DNA of 64,000 bases from Methyloceanibacter methanicus (GTDB lineage: Bacteria > Pseudomonadota > Alphaproteobacteria > Rhizobiales > Methyloligellaceae): NCBI RefSeq assembly GCF_001723285.1, contig NZ_LPWG01000012.1, positions 310,001 through 374,000 on the forward strand, read 5' to 3'. Positions 29,350 through 38,660 of this stretch are shown in pieces (the first letter of the stretch is position 1; each line of letters opens with the position of its first letter). The position numbers were made by a program, and so were the translations under genes. The notes under the pieces were generated by a model. The model was not told where the DNA came from, ran no database searches, and saw nothing but the letters and a program-made list of their open reading frames with translations.

Positions 29350-30699
29350 ATGACACAGGCTCTCGCCGTCGTCCTTGCCGCGGGCAAGGGCACCAGGATG
29401 AAGTCGGACCTGCCAAAGGTGCTCCATCGCTTGGCCGGCGCGCCCATGCTTGCCCATGTTCTGCGGACGGCGCCGCGGCGGGGATTTCGCGTGCGGCCCT
29501 CGTCGTCGGTCCCGGCATGGAGGCCGTGGGCGAGGCCGGGCTGGCTGTCGTCCCCGGGGCCGGAGGTCTTCGTGCAAACCGATCAACTGGGAACCGCCGA
29601 TGCGGTCAAGGCGGCTGCGCCTGCCTTTGAGGCGGGCGACGGTCCGGTGCTCGTCCTGTACGGCGACACGCCGCTCCTGCGGCCCGAGACCCTGAAAGCG
29701 GTTCTGGGCGAGCTCGAGGCGGGGGCCGACCTCGTCGTGATCGGGTTCGATGCCGCCGAGCCCACGGGCTACGGCCGTCTCCTCTTCGACGATAAGAGCC
29801 GCCTTGCGGGCATTCGCGAAGAAAAGGACGCGACGCCCGCCGAGCGGGCGCTGACGCTGTGTAATTCCGGCATCATGGCTTTCCGCTCCAGCGCGGCCCT
29901 CTCGGGGCTTCTGTCGCGGATCGGCAACGACAACGCCAAGGGCGAGTACTATCTCACCGACGCGGTCGCGTTGGCCTATGGGGACGGACTTCAGACGCGC
30001 GTCGTGCTGTCCAACGCCGAGGAGGTCCTCGGCGTCAATTCCCGGTCGGAGCTTGCCGTCGCGGAGGGGCTGATGCAGCAGCGGTTGCGGGCAGCCGTCA
30101 TGGAGGGCGGCACGACCTTGGTCGCGCCGGACACGGTGTTCCTGAGCTACGACACGGTCATCGGCCGTGACGTGGTCATCGAGCCGAATGTCGTCATCGC
30201 GCCGGGCGTCACCATCGAGGACGGCGTGACGATCCGGGGCTTCTGCCATTTCGAACAGGCGCGTATCGGCGCGCGCGCGACCGTGGGGCCGTTCGCGCGG
30301 CTGCGGCCTGGCGCGGAGCTGGCGCCGGGCGCGCATGTGGGCAATTTCGTGGAGATCAAGAACGCCAAGGTCGCCGAAGGCGCGAAGGTTAACCATCTGA
30401 CCTATATCGGCGATGCGAGCATCGGGCCGAACGCTAATATCGGGGCCGGCACCATCACCTGCAATTACGATGGCTTTTCGAAGCATCGCACCGAGATCGG
30501 CGCGGACGCCTTCATCGGATCGAACAGTTCGCTCGTGGCGCCGGTCAAGATCGGCGACGGGGCCTATGTCGGGTCCGGCAGTGTCATTTCCAAAGACGTG
30601 CCCGACGATGCCTTGGCGCTCACACGGGCAAAGCAGGAAGAGCGCGCCGGATGGGCGGCGAAGGTTCGGGAGCGGCGGACCCGGGACACGTCCAAATAG
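29350..30699 (+). CDS. glmU: Bifunctional GlmU, UDP-GlcNAc synthesis (two compensating shifts)
   Basis: Acetylates glucosamine-1-phosphate and uridylylates it to UDP-GlcNAc, the precursor of peptidoglycan and lipid A. The uridyltransferase motif LAAGKGTRMKSDLPKVLH lies near residues 8-25, and the C-terminal left-handed beta-helix shows hexapeptide repeats (IEPNVVIAPGVTIEDGVTI, IGPNANIGAGTITCNYDG). Between 29470 and 29566 the reading is garbled (RGFRVRPSSSVPAW...). One base added near 29470 and one removed near 29566 restore GISRAALVVGPGMEAVGEAGLAVV, the expected text. The frame therefore stays open despite two opposite shifts. It is followed by glmS. Confidence 0.93.
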   Translation: MTQALAVVLAAGKGTRMKSDLPKVLHRLAGAPMLAHVLRTAPRRGFRVRPSSSVPAWRPWARPGWLSSPGPEVFVQTDQLGTADAVKAAAPAFEAGDGPVLVLYGDTPLLRPETLKAVLGELEAGADLVVIGFDAAEPTGYGRLLFDDKSRLAGIREEKDATPAERALTLCNSGIMAFRSSAALSGLLSRIGNDNAKGEYYLTDAVALAYGDGLQTRVVLSNAEEVLGVNSRSELAVAEGLMQQRLRAAVMEGGTTLVAPDTVFLSYDTVIGRDVVIEPNVVIAPGVTIEDGVTIRGFCHFEQARIGARATVGPFARLRPGAELAPGAHVGNFVEIKNAKVAEGAKVNHLTYIGDASIGPNANIGAGTITCNYDGFSKHRTEIGADAFIGSNSSLVAPVKIGDGAYVGSGSVISKDVPDDALALTRAKQEERAGWAAKVRERRTRDTSK

Positions 30700-30826
30700 G
30701 ATCGCGGCCGAAGACGCAGCGGTATTTCCCGCAATAAAGCGATACAGCTCGTGAGTTGCGATGGCCCGCAGGCATGGCCAAGACTCAAGGCCCATGACGA
30801 TGCGTAGGACGAAGAGGGAGGGCGCG

Positions 30827-32647
30827 ATGTGCGGAATTGTTGGCGTCCTCGGAAAGGGACCGGTCGCCGAGTTGCTGGTCGATGCGCTGAAGCGCCTCGA
30901 ATACCGCGGCTACGATTCGACTGGCGTCGCCACGGTCGGCGCTGACCGCATCGAGCGGCGCCGGGCCGAGGGAAAGCTGCGCAATCTCGAATCGCTGCTC
31001 GCCACCGAGCCGTTGTCGGGCGATGCGGGGATCGGCCACACGCGCTGGGCGACCCATGGCAAACCGAGCGAAGCCAACGCCCATCCGCACATGACCGACG
31101 ATGTGGCCGTGGTCCATAACGGCATCATCGAGAACTTTCGCGAGTTGAAGGCCGAGCTCGAAGCGGAAGGTGCCCCGTTCACGTCCGACACGGACACGGA
31201 GGTGATCGCCCATCTCATCACGCGCGAACTGCGCGCCGGCAAGGATCCCATCGCGGCGGTCCGTAAGGTTCTCTCCCATCTCCAAGGCGCGTTCGCGCTG
31301 GCGATGATCTTCAAGGGATACGACGACCTCATGGTTGCCGCGCGGCAGGGCAGCCCCTTGGCCATCGGCTACGGCGACGGGGAGATGTTCGTCGGTTCCG
31401 ATGCGATCGCGCTCGCGCCCTTCACCGACGATGTCGCCTATCTGGAAGACGGCGACTGGGCCGTGATCACGCGGGAGGGTGTGACGATCCACGGCCGCGA
31501 CGGCTCTGTCGTCGACCGTACCGTCGTGAAGTCCCATGCCGCCGGGCTCATGGTGGACAAGGGCAATTTCCGCCACTTCATGGCGAAGGAAATTCACGAG
31601 CAGCCGGAAGTCGTGGGCCACACGCTCGCGCACTATCTCGACATTGCGAATTACCGCGTCGCGCTCCCGGACTTGCCGTTCGATTTCGCCGATGTGGGCC
31701 GCCTGTCCCTGTCCGCGTGCGGCACTGCCTTTTATGCGTGCTTCGTTGCCAAGTACTGGTTCGAGCGCTGGGCCAAGCTGCCGGTCGACGTGGATATCGC
31801 CTCGGAGTTCCGCTATCGCGAGGTCGCGATGGAGCCGGGTGGGGCGGCTCTGTTCGTCTCCCAGTCCGGCGAGACGGCCGACACGCTGGCCTCGCTCCGC
31901 TATTGCCGGGCCCAGAACCAGCACGTCCTGTCCGTGGTCAATGTACGCGAATCCTCGATTGCCCGGGAGTCGGACGGGGTCTTGCCGACGCTCGGCGGTC
32001 CGGAGGTCGGTGTGGCGTCCACCAAGGCCTTCACCTGCCAGCTCACTGTGCTGGCGTGCCTCGCCATCGCGGCGGGCAAGGCGCGCGGAACCATCGGCCC
32101 TGAACTTGAGACCGAGCTGGTCAAGGCGCTGGTCGAGGTGCCGCGTCACATGGCCGAAATTCTGCGGGACGAGTCCCTTACGAAGACCTGGGCGCACAGC
32201 CTGTCGAAGGCCCGCGACGTCCTTTATCTCGGCCGGGGGACGAGCTATCCGATCGCCCTTGAAGGGGCGCTCAAGCTCAAGGAAATCTCCTACATTCACG
32301 CGGAGGGCTATGCCGCCGGTGAGTTGAAGCACGGCCCGATCGCACTGATCGACGAGAGCGTGCCGGTCATCGTGATCGCGCCCCAGGACGAGCTCTTCGA
32401 CAAGACGGTCTCCAACATGCAGGAAGTCGCGGCCCGCGAGGGCAAGATCATCCTCGTCAGCGATGCCAATCCGGCTAGCGTGGGCTGCGCCGTCCAGACG
32501 GCCTTGCCGGTGCCGACCGTCCACAGGTTCGTATCGCCGCTGGTCTATGCGGTCCCGATTCAGCTGATCGCGTATTACACGGCCGTCTTCATGGGAACCG
32601 ACGTGGATCAGCCCCGAAACCTCGCAAAGTCGGTAACGGTAGAGTAG
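30827..32647 (+). CDS. glmS: Glutamine-fructose-6-phosphate aminotransferase
   Basis: Makes glucosamine-6-phosphate from fructose-6-phosphate and glutamine, first step toward UDP-GlcNAc. It has 606 residues. MCGIVGVLG places the catalytic Cys right after the start at ATG 30827, which has GAGGGAGG upstream; an earlier in-frame start at 30761 would bury it. Glutaminase domain with HTRWATHG; two SIS domains (SACGTAFYA, SQSGETADTLASLRY, EGYAAGELKHGPIALID); C-terminal QPRNLAKSVTVE. It lies 127 bases after glmU. No glmS ribozyme is seen. Confidence 0.97.
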   Translation: MCGIVGVLGKGPVAELLVDALKRLEYRGYDSTGVATVGADRIERRRAEGKLRNLESLLATEPLSGDAGIGHTRWATHGKPSEANAHPHMTDDVAVVHNGIIENFRELKAELEAEGAPFTSDTDTEVIAHLITRELRAGKDPIAAVRKVLSHLQGAFALAMIFKGYDDLMVAARQGSPLAIGYGDGEMFVGSDAIALAPFTDDVAYLEDGDWAVITREGVTIHGRDGSVVDRTVVKSHAAGLMVDKGNFRHFMAKEIHEQPEVVGHTLAHYLDIANYRVALPDLPFDFADVGRLSLSACGTAFYACFVAKYWFERWAKLPVDVDIASEFRYREVAMEPGGAALFVSQSGETADTLASLRYCRAQNQHVLSVVNVRESSIARESDGVLPTLGGPEVGVASTKAFTCQLTVLACLAIAAGKARGTIGPELETELVKALVEVPRHMAEILRDESLTKTWAHSLSKARDVLYLGRGTSYPIALEGALKLKEISYIHAEGYAAGELKHGPIALIDESVPVIVIAPQDELFDKTVSNMQEVAAREGKIILVSDANPASVGCAVQTALPVPTVHRFVSPLVYAVPIQLIAYYTAVFMGTDVDQPRNLAKSVTVE

Positions 32648-32691
32648 TCTCTAGCCTCGGATTTGCCTGATTTCTTTGTTTGAGCAAAGGC

Positions 32692-33747
32692 ATGGCGGAA
32701 TATCAGCACACCGTCCGGCCGCGCCGCATGGGCGGCGTCGGGCAATTCTTCCGGCTTCGCCCCGCGCTCGGGCTGGCCTTGGGACTGGCGTGTGCCGCCG
32801 CCGTTCTGCCCGGGTCCGCGGTGGGGCAGGACATCGGCCTGCGTCGCGGTGAGGCCTCGCTGAACGCGGGGCAGTTCCAGGACGCCGCGCGCCAGCTTTC
32901 CGCGACCGTGAACGACAAGGACGCCACGATCAACCAGGTGGCACAAGCTCTCTATCTGCGGGGCATCGCCTACCGCCGGGCCGGCTATCCGGGCCAGGCT
33001 GCGGCGGATCTCGGCGCGGCTCTGTGGCTCGGACTTCCGTCGTCGGACAAGGCGCGGGCCTATGTGAACAAGGGGCTGGCCTTTCAGGCCGCCGGGATGG
33101 AGAGCCAGGGCGCGTCCGCCATGGCGCAGGCCCGGCGCTATTCGAGCGCCAGCACGGTGCAGAAGCTGATCGCGCAGGACGGCGGCGTGGGGCCGGTCAC
33201 CAGTGCCGGCGTCGCGAGTTACATCCCGAGCGTCCCCAGCCCTGGCGACGTGTGGGACAAGGTCGTGCCGAGCTTCGGCGCGCCAAAGACGGCGGCGCAG
33301 CCCGAGGGCGGGGCAGCCCCTGCTGAGAACACCAGCGTCTGGAACAAGATCGTGCCGAGCTTCGGGTCATCCGATACAGCGGCTCAGGGTGCGGCTGCCC
33401 CCGCTGGCGAGGCTGCCTCGACCACGGCGGCTGCCCCACGGGCGGCGCCGACCTCGGGCTGGGATGCCTCGGTCAGCGAAGGCTCGGGCGGCAATGCCGT
33501 CAGCCGCTGGTGGGGCTCGATCGCCGGCGGCGGAGAGTCCACGACGACGCAAACCGCGCCGGGCCAGGCCACGCAGAGCGCGCCGGCGGCGAACACGACC
33601 ACGGCCACACGGTCTTCGGCGGCATCCTCCGCGGCGGCACAGCCCCAGGCGACGCCTTCAACGGGGTGGAATACCTCCGTGAGTGAGGGTGAGGGTGGAA
33701 GCCCGGTGAAGCAATGGTGGAATTCGGTCACAGGCAGCGGTCAATAG
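32692..33747 (+). CDS. Secreted TPR protein with duplicated C-terminal modules
   Basis: 351 residues from the ATG at 32692; a TTG at 32680 is possible. After a signal or anchor helix (LGLALGLACAAAVLPGSAVG) come two to three TPR-like helix pairs (RRGEASLNAGQFQDAARQL, RGIAYRRAGYPGQAAADLGAAL, VNKGLAFQAAGMESQGASAM). The second half carries two kinds of doubled modules: VWDKVVPSFG / VWNKIVPSFG, and SGWDASVSEGSGGNAVSRWWGSI / TGWNTSVSEGEGGSPVKQWWNSV, separated by Ala/Thr/Pro linkers. The role is unknown; possibly envelope-associated. Confidence 0.72.
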   Translation: MAEYQHTVRPRRMGGVGQFFRLRPALGLALGLACAAAVLPGSAVGQDIGLRRGEASLNAGQFQDAARQLSATVNDKDATINQVAQALYLRGIAYRRAGYPGQAAADLGAALWLGLPSSDKARAYVNKGLAFQAAGMESQGASAMAQARRYSSASTVQKLIAQDGGVGPVTSAGVASYIPSVPSPGDVWDKVVPSFGAPKTAAQPEGGAAPAENTSVWNKIVPSFGSSDTAAQGAAAPAGEAASTTAAAPRAAPTSGWDASVSEGSGGNAVSRWWGSIAGGGESTTTQTAPGQATQSAPAANTTTATRSSAASSAAAQPQATPSTGWNTSVSEGEGGSPVKQWWNSVTGSGQ

Positions 33748-34048
33748 ACCCCAAAAGGCGTGCATTCTCTTCGATCCATAGACAGGTTATGACTTTCATC
33801 CCAATAGGCGCCTTCCGAGCAAAGCGACGTGATCCGATGGGTCGAAGCCGCAAATGGCACTTGTAAGCGCTGACATGTTCGGCCATGCGTCACGTTCGGG
33901 CCTGGTTCATATATTCAGTATTGCCTAGCCCCGGCATGCCGTAGTTCCCTCATTTTGGACATTTCCCTAAGCCACACCCAACGATGACCAATTCAGACGA
34001 CAAGAACACGGACCAGAACCCGAGCGCCACGATCCTGACTTTCCGGGT

Positions 34049-34798
34049 TTGGAAGAGGACGATCACAGCCTATTCGGCGCGCTGGAGCCAACCTCGTCGC
34101 ACTTCCTTGCGCGGCTCCGAGGCTATTTCCTCACGGGCCTCATCATCGTCGGCCCCGTGGCGATCACCATCTATGTGGTGTGGTGGTTCATCAACCTGGT
34201 CGACGGCTGGATAAAGCCGCTCATCCCGAACTCCTACCTGCCGGACAATTTCTTGCCCTTCAACGTGCCGGGGGTGGGTCTCGTCTTCGGCATTGTCGGC
34301 CTGATGCTCATCGGGGCCTTGGCCGCAAATCTGTTCGGGCGGACCATCGTCAGCTACGGCGTCATCCTGCTGGACCGGATGCCGGTGGTGCGCGGCGTGT
34401 ATCGCCTGCTGAAGCAGATCTTCACCACGGTCTTCTCCAAGCAGGGAACCTCGTTCAAGCGCGTCGGCCTCATCGAGTTCCCGCGGCGCGGGCTCTACGT
34501 GCTCGTGTTCGTGTCCGGCGATCCGCCGGGCGAAGTGAAGGATAAGCTCGACAACGGCGAGCTGATGACCGTGTTCATGCCGAATGCGCCCAACCCCACG
34601 ACCGGGTTCGTCATGTTCATGCCCGCCAAGGACGTGATCCTGCTCGATATGCCGATCGACGACGCCGCCAAGCTCGTGATTTCCGCCGGACTCGTGGCGC
34701 CGAAGCAGAGCAAGCTGAAGCAGCTTGCCGAAGAGGCGAAGAAGAAGTCCGCCCGGCCGGACACGATGCCGCCCAAGGAAGAAGAGACCGCCGCTTAG
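34049..34798 (+). CDS. DUF502 membrane protein
   Basis: 249 residues as read from a TTG at 34049. Two membrane helices (YFLTGLIIVGPVAITIYVVWWFI and VGLVFGIVGLMLIGALAANLFG), then the DUF502 core RTIVSYGVILLDRMPVVRGVYRLLKQI, SFKRVGLIEFPRRGLYVLVFVSG and MVFMP-type strands. An ATG at 33984 in another frame (MTNSDDKNTDQN) could be the true start. The conserved frame is open upstream (PERHDPDFPGLEEDD), so one missing base near 34018 would join them. DUF502 often sits near recG in this order, as here. Confidence 0.85.
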   Translation: MEEDDHSLFGALEPTSSHFLARLRGYFLTGLIIVGPVAITIYVVWWFINLVDGWIKPLIPNSYLPDNFLPFNVPGVGLVFGIVGLMLIGALAANLFGRTIVSYGVILLDRMPVVRGVYRLLKQIFTTVFSKQGTSFKRVGLIEFPRRGLYVLVFVSGDPPGEVKDKLDNGELMTVFMPNAPNPTTGFVMFMPAKDVILLDMPIDDAAKLVISAGLVAPKQSKLKQLAEEAKKKSARPDTMPPKEEETAA

Positions 34799-34840
34799 GA
34801 TGGTCTCTCGTCGCAGACGCGGGACCGCAGTGCTTTGCGG

Positions 34841-36279
34841 CTACTCGGCCGCGGCCTTGGTCACGGGCGGGGGCGCCCAGGAGCCTTTTCCCGCCGGCAG
34901 GATCGACGGCGCCTCGGTCTTCGGCCAGTAGAGCCGCATGACGAGATAGATCGGCCCGTCCGGTGCTGGGAGCCAGTTGGACTCCTTCTCGGCGCCAGGG
35001 GATTTGTTCTGGATATACAGCGTCAGCGAGCCGTCATCGTTCGTTTTGAGGTCGGGCAACATCGGCGAGTTGATGAGATAGCGGTCGATCGGGTTCTTGA
35101 TCAGGAGCTGCGTCTTGCCGTCGTACATGGTCACGGACCAGAACGCATTGACGGGCGGCATTTCACCCTTGGCGAAGGTGAGCGTGTAGTTGGCTTCGCT
35201 CCCGTCGAGCGGTTTTCCGTCGCCATCGTGACGCGTCAATGGATAGGTCGCCTCGACGGAGTCGTTGCCGTAGATGCCGCCCTTGGCGCCGGCGGCACGC
35301 TTCAGCCAATCGCCGTCGTAGAAGGCTTGGTTCCCGAACCACGAGCCGATCTTCCAGCCGTTGATATCCTCGACGCCGGAGGCGAGATACGCGTCGACCT
35401 TCTTGTCGCCTTCCTTCATGCCGAGACCGATCTCAAGCCGGTGGCCGAGGGGCATGTCGCTGAACTTGAAGTTCTTGCCGCGCCCGACACCGATCTTGGC
35501 GAGCTTGGCTCGGATGTCCTTCTCGTTCTCCGCGGGCGGCGCGAATTGCAGGGCGAAGTCGAGATACTCGAAAAAATTGCTCTTCGTCAGGTCCTTGTCG
35601 ATCTTCGGAAAGTCGATCTTAGGCGCCGGCGCGGCGCGGCCGTTCCGAGAAACGCATGCAAGGGCTCGGCCTTGTAGCCGGCCTGGACCTTCTTGACGTT
35701 GTCGATATCGGCGGGATCGAAGAGTTGGGTTCGGAAGATGGTCAGCCCGAACTGCGTCGAGGACCGGAAGACCTTCTTGATGCCTTTCGGCGCCTCGCCC
35801 TGCCAATCGGGCCCGACCACCATGTAGCTGCCCGGCTCGTTGCCCGTGGCCCTGCTGCCGATGTAGCCGTAATTGTAGGTGTTGCCGTCGATGAGCTGGA
35901 CCGAGTAGTAGCGCTTCTTCTCGACCGCCGGCACCGAAATGATCATGGGCTCGGCGCGCAGATCCAGCCAGAGCATGGAGTAGGGCGTGTCGCTGTTCGG
36001 CGTGACGACCGCCGTGTCCTTGTAGGTGAAGACCTGGGAGTCGTTGGCGATTTTGTTGAATGGCCCTTTGTATTGGCCCGAGTTCTTGTCGATGACGAAC
36101 TCGTACTGCACCGCGTAGTTCATGACGATGGGAAGGCCGTAGATGAACCCTTCCTCGGCGATGTCCTTTGCCTCCGAGATACTCGGCCAGTCCTCCGCTT
36201 TCGCGGGCACCGCTGACAAGAGCAGCGAAGCCCCCAATGCGATCGTGGCCAGTTTCGTCAGGGATGTCTTCCGGCACAT
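34841..36279 (-). CDS. DUF1254/DUF1214 secreted protein (frameshifted)
   Basis: About 479 residues from the ATG at 36279, with a signal peptide ending VPAKA. The N-terminal DUF1254 part contains GFIYGLPIVMNYAVQYEF, VVTPNSDTPYSMLWLDLRAEP and RYYSVQLIDGNTYNYGYIGSRATG. The C-terminal DUF1214 part contains FWSVTMYDGKTQLLIKNPIDRYLINSP and WLPAPDGPIYLVMRLYWP. The halves are in different frames; one base is missing near 35637, between AFLGTA and PAPKIDFPKID. The biochemical role of this widespread periplasmic family is not established. Confidence 0.85.
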
Positions 36280-36451
36280 GTGCAGAACTCCTTTTGTCCA
36301 CGCGCCACGCGCGATCCGAAGAGTGGGGCTGCCGACGCTAGCGAGAGGATGCGGTCCTGCCAAGCGCGGAGGGCGGCCGGGCGAGAAAGGGCGCGGGGGG
36401 CAGGACGTTCCCCCCGCGCGACCTCGAAGCGCCGTGTGCGGTGAGGTGCGA

Positions 36452-36703
36452 CTAATAGAGGTCGCGGCCGGCGTCTTCGGCGGTTCCGATCGGATCGACC
36501 TCTTCGTCGGTCGGCGTCGTGGTCTCCTTGAAGGCATCCTCCAGCTTCTCCATGAAGGTCTCGTCCTTCTTGGAGTCTGCGGCGGAGTCCGCGCTCGTCC
36601 CGGTTTCCTCGGTGGCATCCTCCTGTGCCTGGGTTGGCGCCGGGGCGATCCCGGCAGCCAGCATCAGCACAGCGGCGAAAAGCCCTGCGAACAATTTCGT
36701 CAT
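36452..36703 (-). CDS. Small acidic secreted protein
   Basis: 83 residues: signal peptide MTKLFAGLFAAVLMLAAGIAPAPTQA, then an acidic, disordered-looking mature part with one amphipathic stretch (ETFMEKLEDAFKETTT). The family is not recognised. First of three small secreted products in a row on this strand. Confidence 0.6.
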   Translation of the reverse strand: MTKLFAGLFAAVLMLAAGIAPAPTQAQEDATEETGTSADSAADSKKDETFMEKLEDAFKETTTPTDEEVDPIGTAEDAGRDLY

Positions 36704-36749
36704 TTCGATTTTCCCTCGAGAGCCTGATCCACGCGCTCTTACGCTCTGG

Positions 36750-37019
36750 CTACAGGCCGTGCTTCTTGGCTTCGGCTTCCTCCGCGGGCGTCAGCTCGCC
36801 GGCCTCTTCCAGGGCCTTGATGCATTCCGGAGAGAGCTCCTTGCCGTGCTGTCTCATGCAAAGCGCCAGCAACTGGGATCCGATGCCGTCTTGGTTGCAG
36901 TACAGCCGGTAGTCGTGGGCGCAGTACTTGGACTCCGCCGGTGTGGGCTCGGCGGCAAGCGCCGGGAGGGAGAACGCGCCGGTCAGGATGGCGGCAACGG
37001 CGAGAATGGATTTTGTCAT
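36750..37019 (-). CDS. Small secreted cysteine-containing protein
   Basis: 89 residues: signal peptide MTKSILAVAAILTGAFSLPALA and a mature part with four cysteines in YCAHDYRLYCNQDG, ALCMRQHGKELSPECI. The C-x8-C ... C-x11-C layout resembles the cysteine-rich repeat module (Cys_rich_FGFR-like) common in Hyphomicrobiales exported proteins. Function is unknown. Confidence 0.65.
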   Translation of the reverse strand: MTKSILAVAAILTGAFSLPALAAEPTPAESKYCAHDYRLYCNQDGIGSQLLALCMRQHGKELSPECIKALEEAGELTPAEEAEAKKHGL

Positions 37020-37076
37020 GTGTTCCTCGATGAATGCGCATGCGGTTTGGACGATACGTCCGGGACTGGAGGCGTC

Positions 37077-37601
37077 TCAGTAAAGGACGGCCCGCCGGAA
37101 GTTCCGGCGCGCGACACCCGCGACGGACAGCGGTGTCAACGGCCGGCCGATGATGTCGATGAACACCGCGACCTCGGTGCCTTCGGCGGGCATCTCGCCT
37201 TCGATCACTTTGACGGTGTACGTGAGGGTGTCCTTGTCCAGGACGGGGTTCTGCAGTTCCACAACGGTTTGCTTCAGCGTCTTGCCGTCGAGAATGGAAA
37301 CGTCTGCGTTCGGCGGATCGGACTTGAAGCTGTCCTCGCCTTCGCTCCAGAAGGGGATGAACCGCGCCGTTTCCATGTTGCCGGCGTAGCGCTCTGGACG
37401 GTCCGTGAAGAACAATGTCACCGGACTGACATTCTCAAGTTTCAACGTGCTCGTGTCTGAGTCGAACGTCATGCTCTTCGCGGTTTGCACGAACAGAAAG
37501 TCGGCCTTCTTCTCCTCCGACGCATTGGCTACGAAAATGCCAAGGAAGAGGAGCGTCATTGCCAGCGCGGCGAATGCCGCACCGTGGGCTCTCATCGTCA
37601 T
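37077..37601 (-). CDS. Conserved secreted hypothetical protein
   Basis: 174 residues with an N-terminal signal or anchor (FAALAMTLLFLGIFVANA). The mature domain FLFVQTAKSMTFDSDTSTLKLENVSPVTLFFTDRPERYAGNM ... DPPNADVSIL matches, by eye, a hypothetical family widespread in alpha- and betaproteobacteria. No enzyme motif is visible. The start is ATG 37601 or 37595. It is divergent from the AraC gene. Confidence 0.7.
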   Translation of the reverse strand: MTMRAHGAAFAALAMTLLFLGIFVANASEEKKADFLFVQTAKSMTFDSDTSTLKLENVSPVTLFFTDRPERYAGNMETARFIPFWSEGEDSFKSDPPNADVSILDGKTLKQTVVELQNPVLDKDTLTYTVKVIEGEMPAEGTEVAVFIDIIGRPLTPLSVAGVARRNFRRAVLY

Positions 37602-37694
37602 TGCGGGGGTTCCCTCTAGGATTGTAAGCGCGTGACCCTACGCGGCGGCTCGGCTATAAGTCTTGCCATCTGGTGCCAAAAGGAGCGGCCGCGA

Positions 37695-38660
37695 ATGCTG
37701 CAGGACGGTTTTGCGCATAACCCGCGGACGCTGCTCCACATCGCGCCCTATCTGCGGAGCCGCTCGGTCCTTCCGAGCGACATTTTCAAACGCGCGGGCG
37801 TTTCCCCGTCCATGCTTCTCAACGGCAATGGCTGGGTGCCGCGCGATCTCTGCTTCACGCTCGGCAGCGAACTCTATGCCGCCACCGGAGAGCGCTTTCC
37901 CGGGGCCGATGTCGGGCGCATGTTCAAGCTCACCGATCTCGGCACGTGGGGGCGCGCGATCTGCGGTGCCCGCACGGTGCGCGAAGCTTGTGAGACAGCC
38001 GTGAACGGCATTGGCCTCATCCACCAAGGGACCGACTTGCGGTTTGAGGCCGGGGAGGAGCATGCGGTTCTCAGCTTGTCGTTCGCGGGCCGCACGACAT
38101 CCGATCCGCAACAGCACGTCCTCGGCGCTCTTGCCGTTCTACGCGGCATCGCGCTGCTTGCGGGCGTACCCGATGCCGTCAGCGCGCAGTTCGTTCAGCC
38201 CTATCAGCGAGCGGGCGAACGGCTCGAGGAAACGTTCGGGCCCTCGCTTGCCTTCGCCTGCGACCGCGATGGGATCGTCATCGACCGCTCCATCCTGGAT
38301 TTTCCTCTCCCTTCGTCCGATCGGGTGGCGCAAGCCGGAGATCCGGCCGAAACGGCCGAGCGACTGGGCGGCCTGGTGACGGAACTGTTACCCTATGGGG
38401 GCGTGTCCATCGACGGTGTCGCCCGCCTACTGCATTTGAGCCGGCGCACCTTGCAGCGCCGGCTCCGCGACTTCGGCTTTGCGTTTGAGGAACTTGTCGA
38501 CGACGTCCGCCGTGTCGAAGCCATCCGCCGGGTCGCGCTCGGCGAGGAGTCCGCGATCGAGATCGCCTTCATGCTCGGCTACTCGGATCAGGCCCATTTC
38601 AGCCGCGCGTTCCGGCGCTGGACCGGACTGTCGCCGCGCGAGTACGCGCGCCGCGCCTAG
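37695..38660 (+). CDS. AraC family transcription regulator
   Basis: 321 residues from the ATG at 37695 (AGGAG upstream). The N-terminal about 200 residues form the arabinose-binding-like sensor domain of the OruR/ArgR-type group (FKLTDLGTWGRAICGARTVREACETAV). The C-terminus holds two HTH motifs (SIDGVARLLHLSRRTLQRRL, IEIAFMLGYSDQAHFSRAFRRWTGLSPREY). The ligand is unknown; possible targets are the divergent secreted genes. Its stop codon overlaps the recG stop within one CTAG. Confidence 0.88.
   Translation: MLQDGFAHNPRTLLHIAPYLRSRSVLPSDIFKRAGVSPSMLLNGNGWVPRDLCFTLGSELYAATGERFPGADVGRMFKLTDLGTWGRAICGARTVREACETAVNGIGLIHQGTDLRFEAGEEHAVLSLSFAGRTTSDPQQHVLGALAVLRGIALLAGVPDAVSAQFVQPYQRAGERLEETFGPSLAFACDRDGIVIDRSILDFPLPSSDRVAQAGDPAETAERLGGLVTELLPYGGVSIDGVARLLHLSRRTLQRRLRDFGFAFEELVDDVRRVEAIRRVALGEESAIEIAFMLGYSDQAHFSRAFRRWTGLSPREYARRA

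Noticed and set aside
30700-30826. glmS ribozyme or leader element
   Set aside because: The gap is short and shows no conserved ribozyme core; glmS ribozymes are mainly found in Firmicutes.
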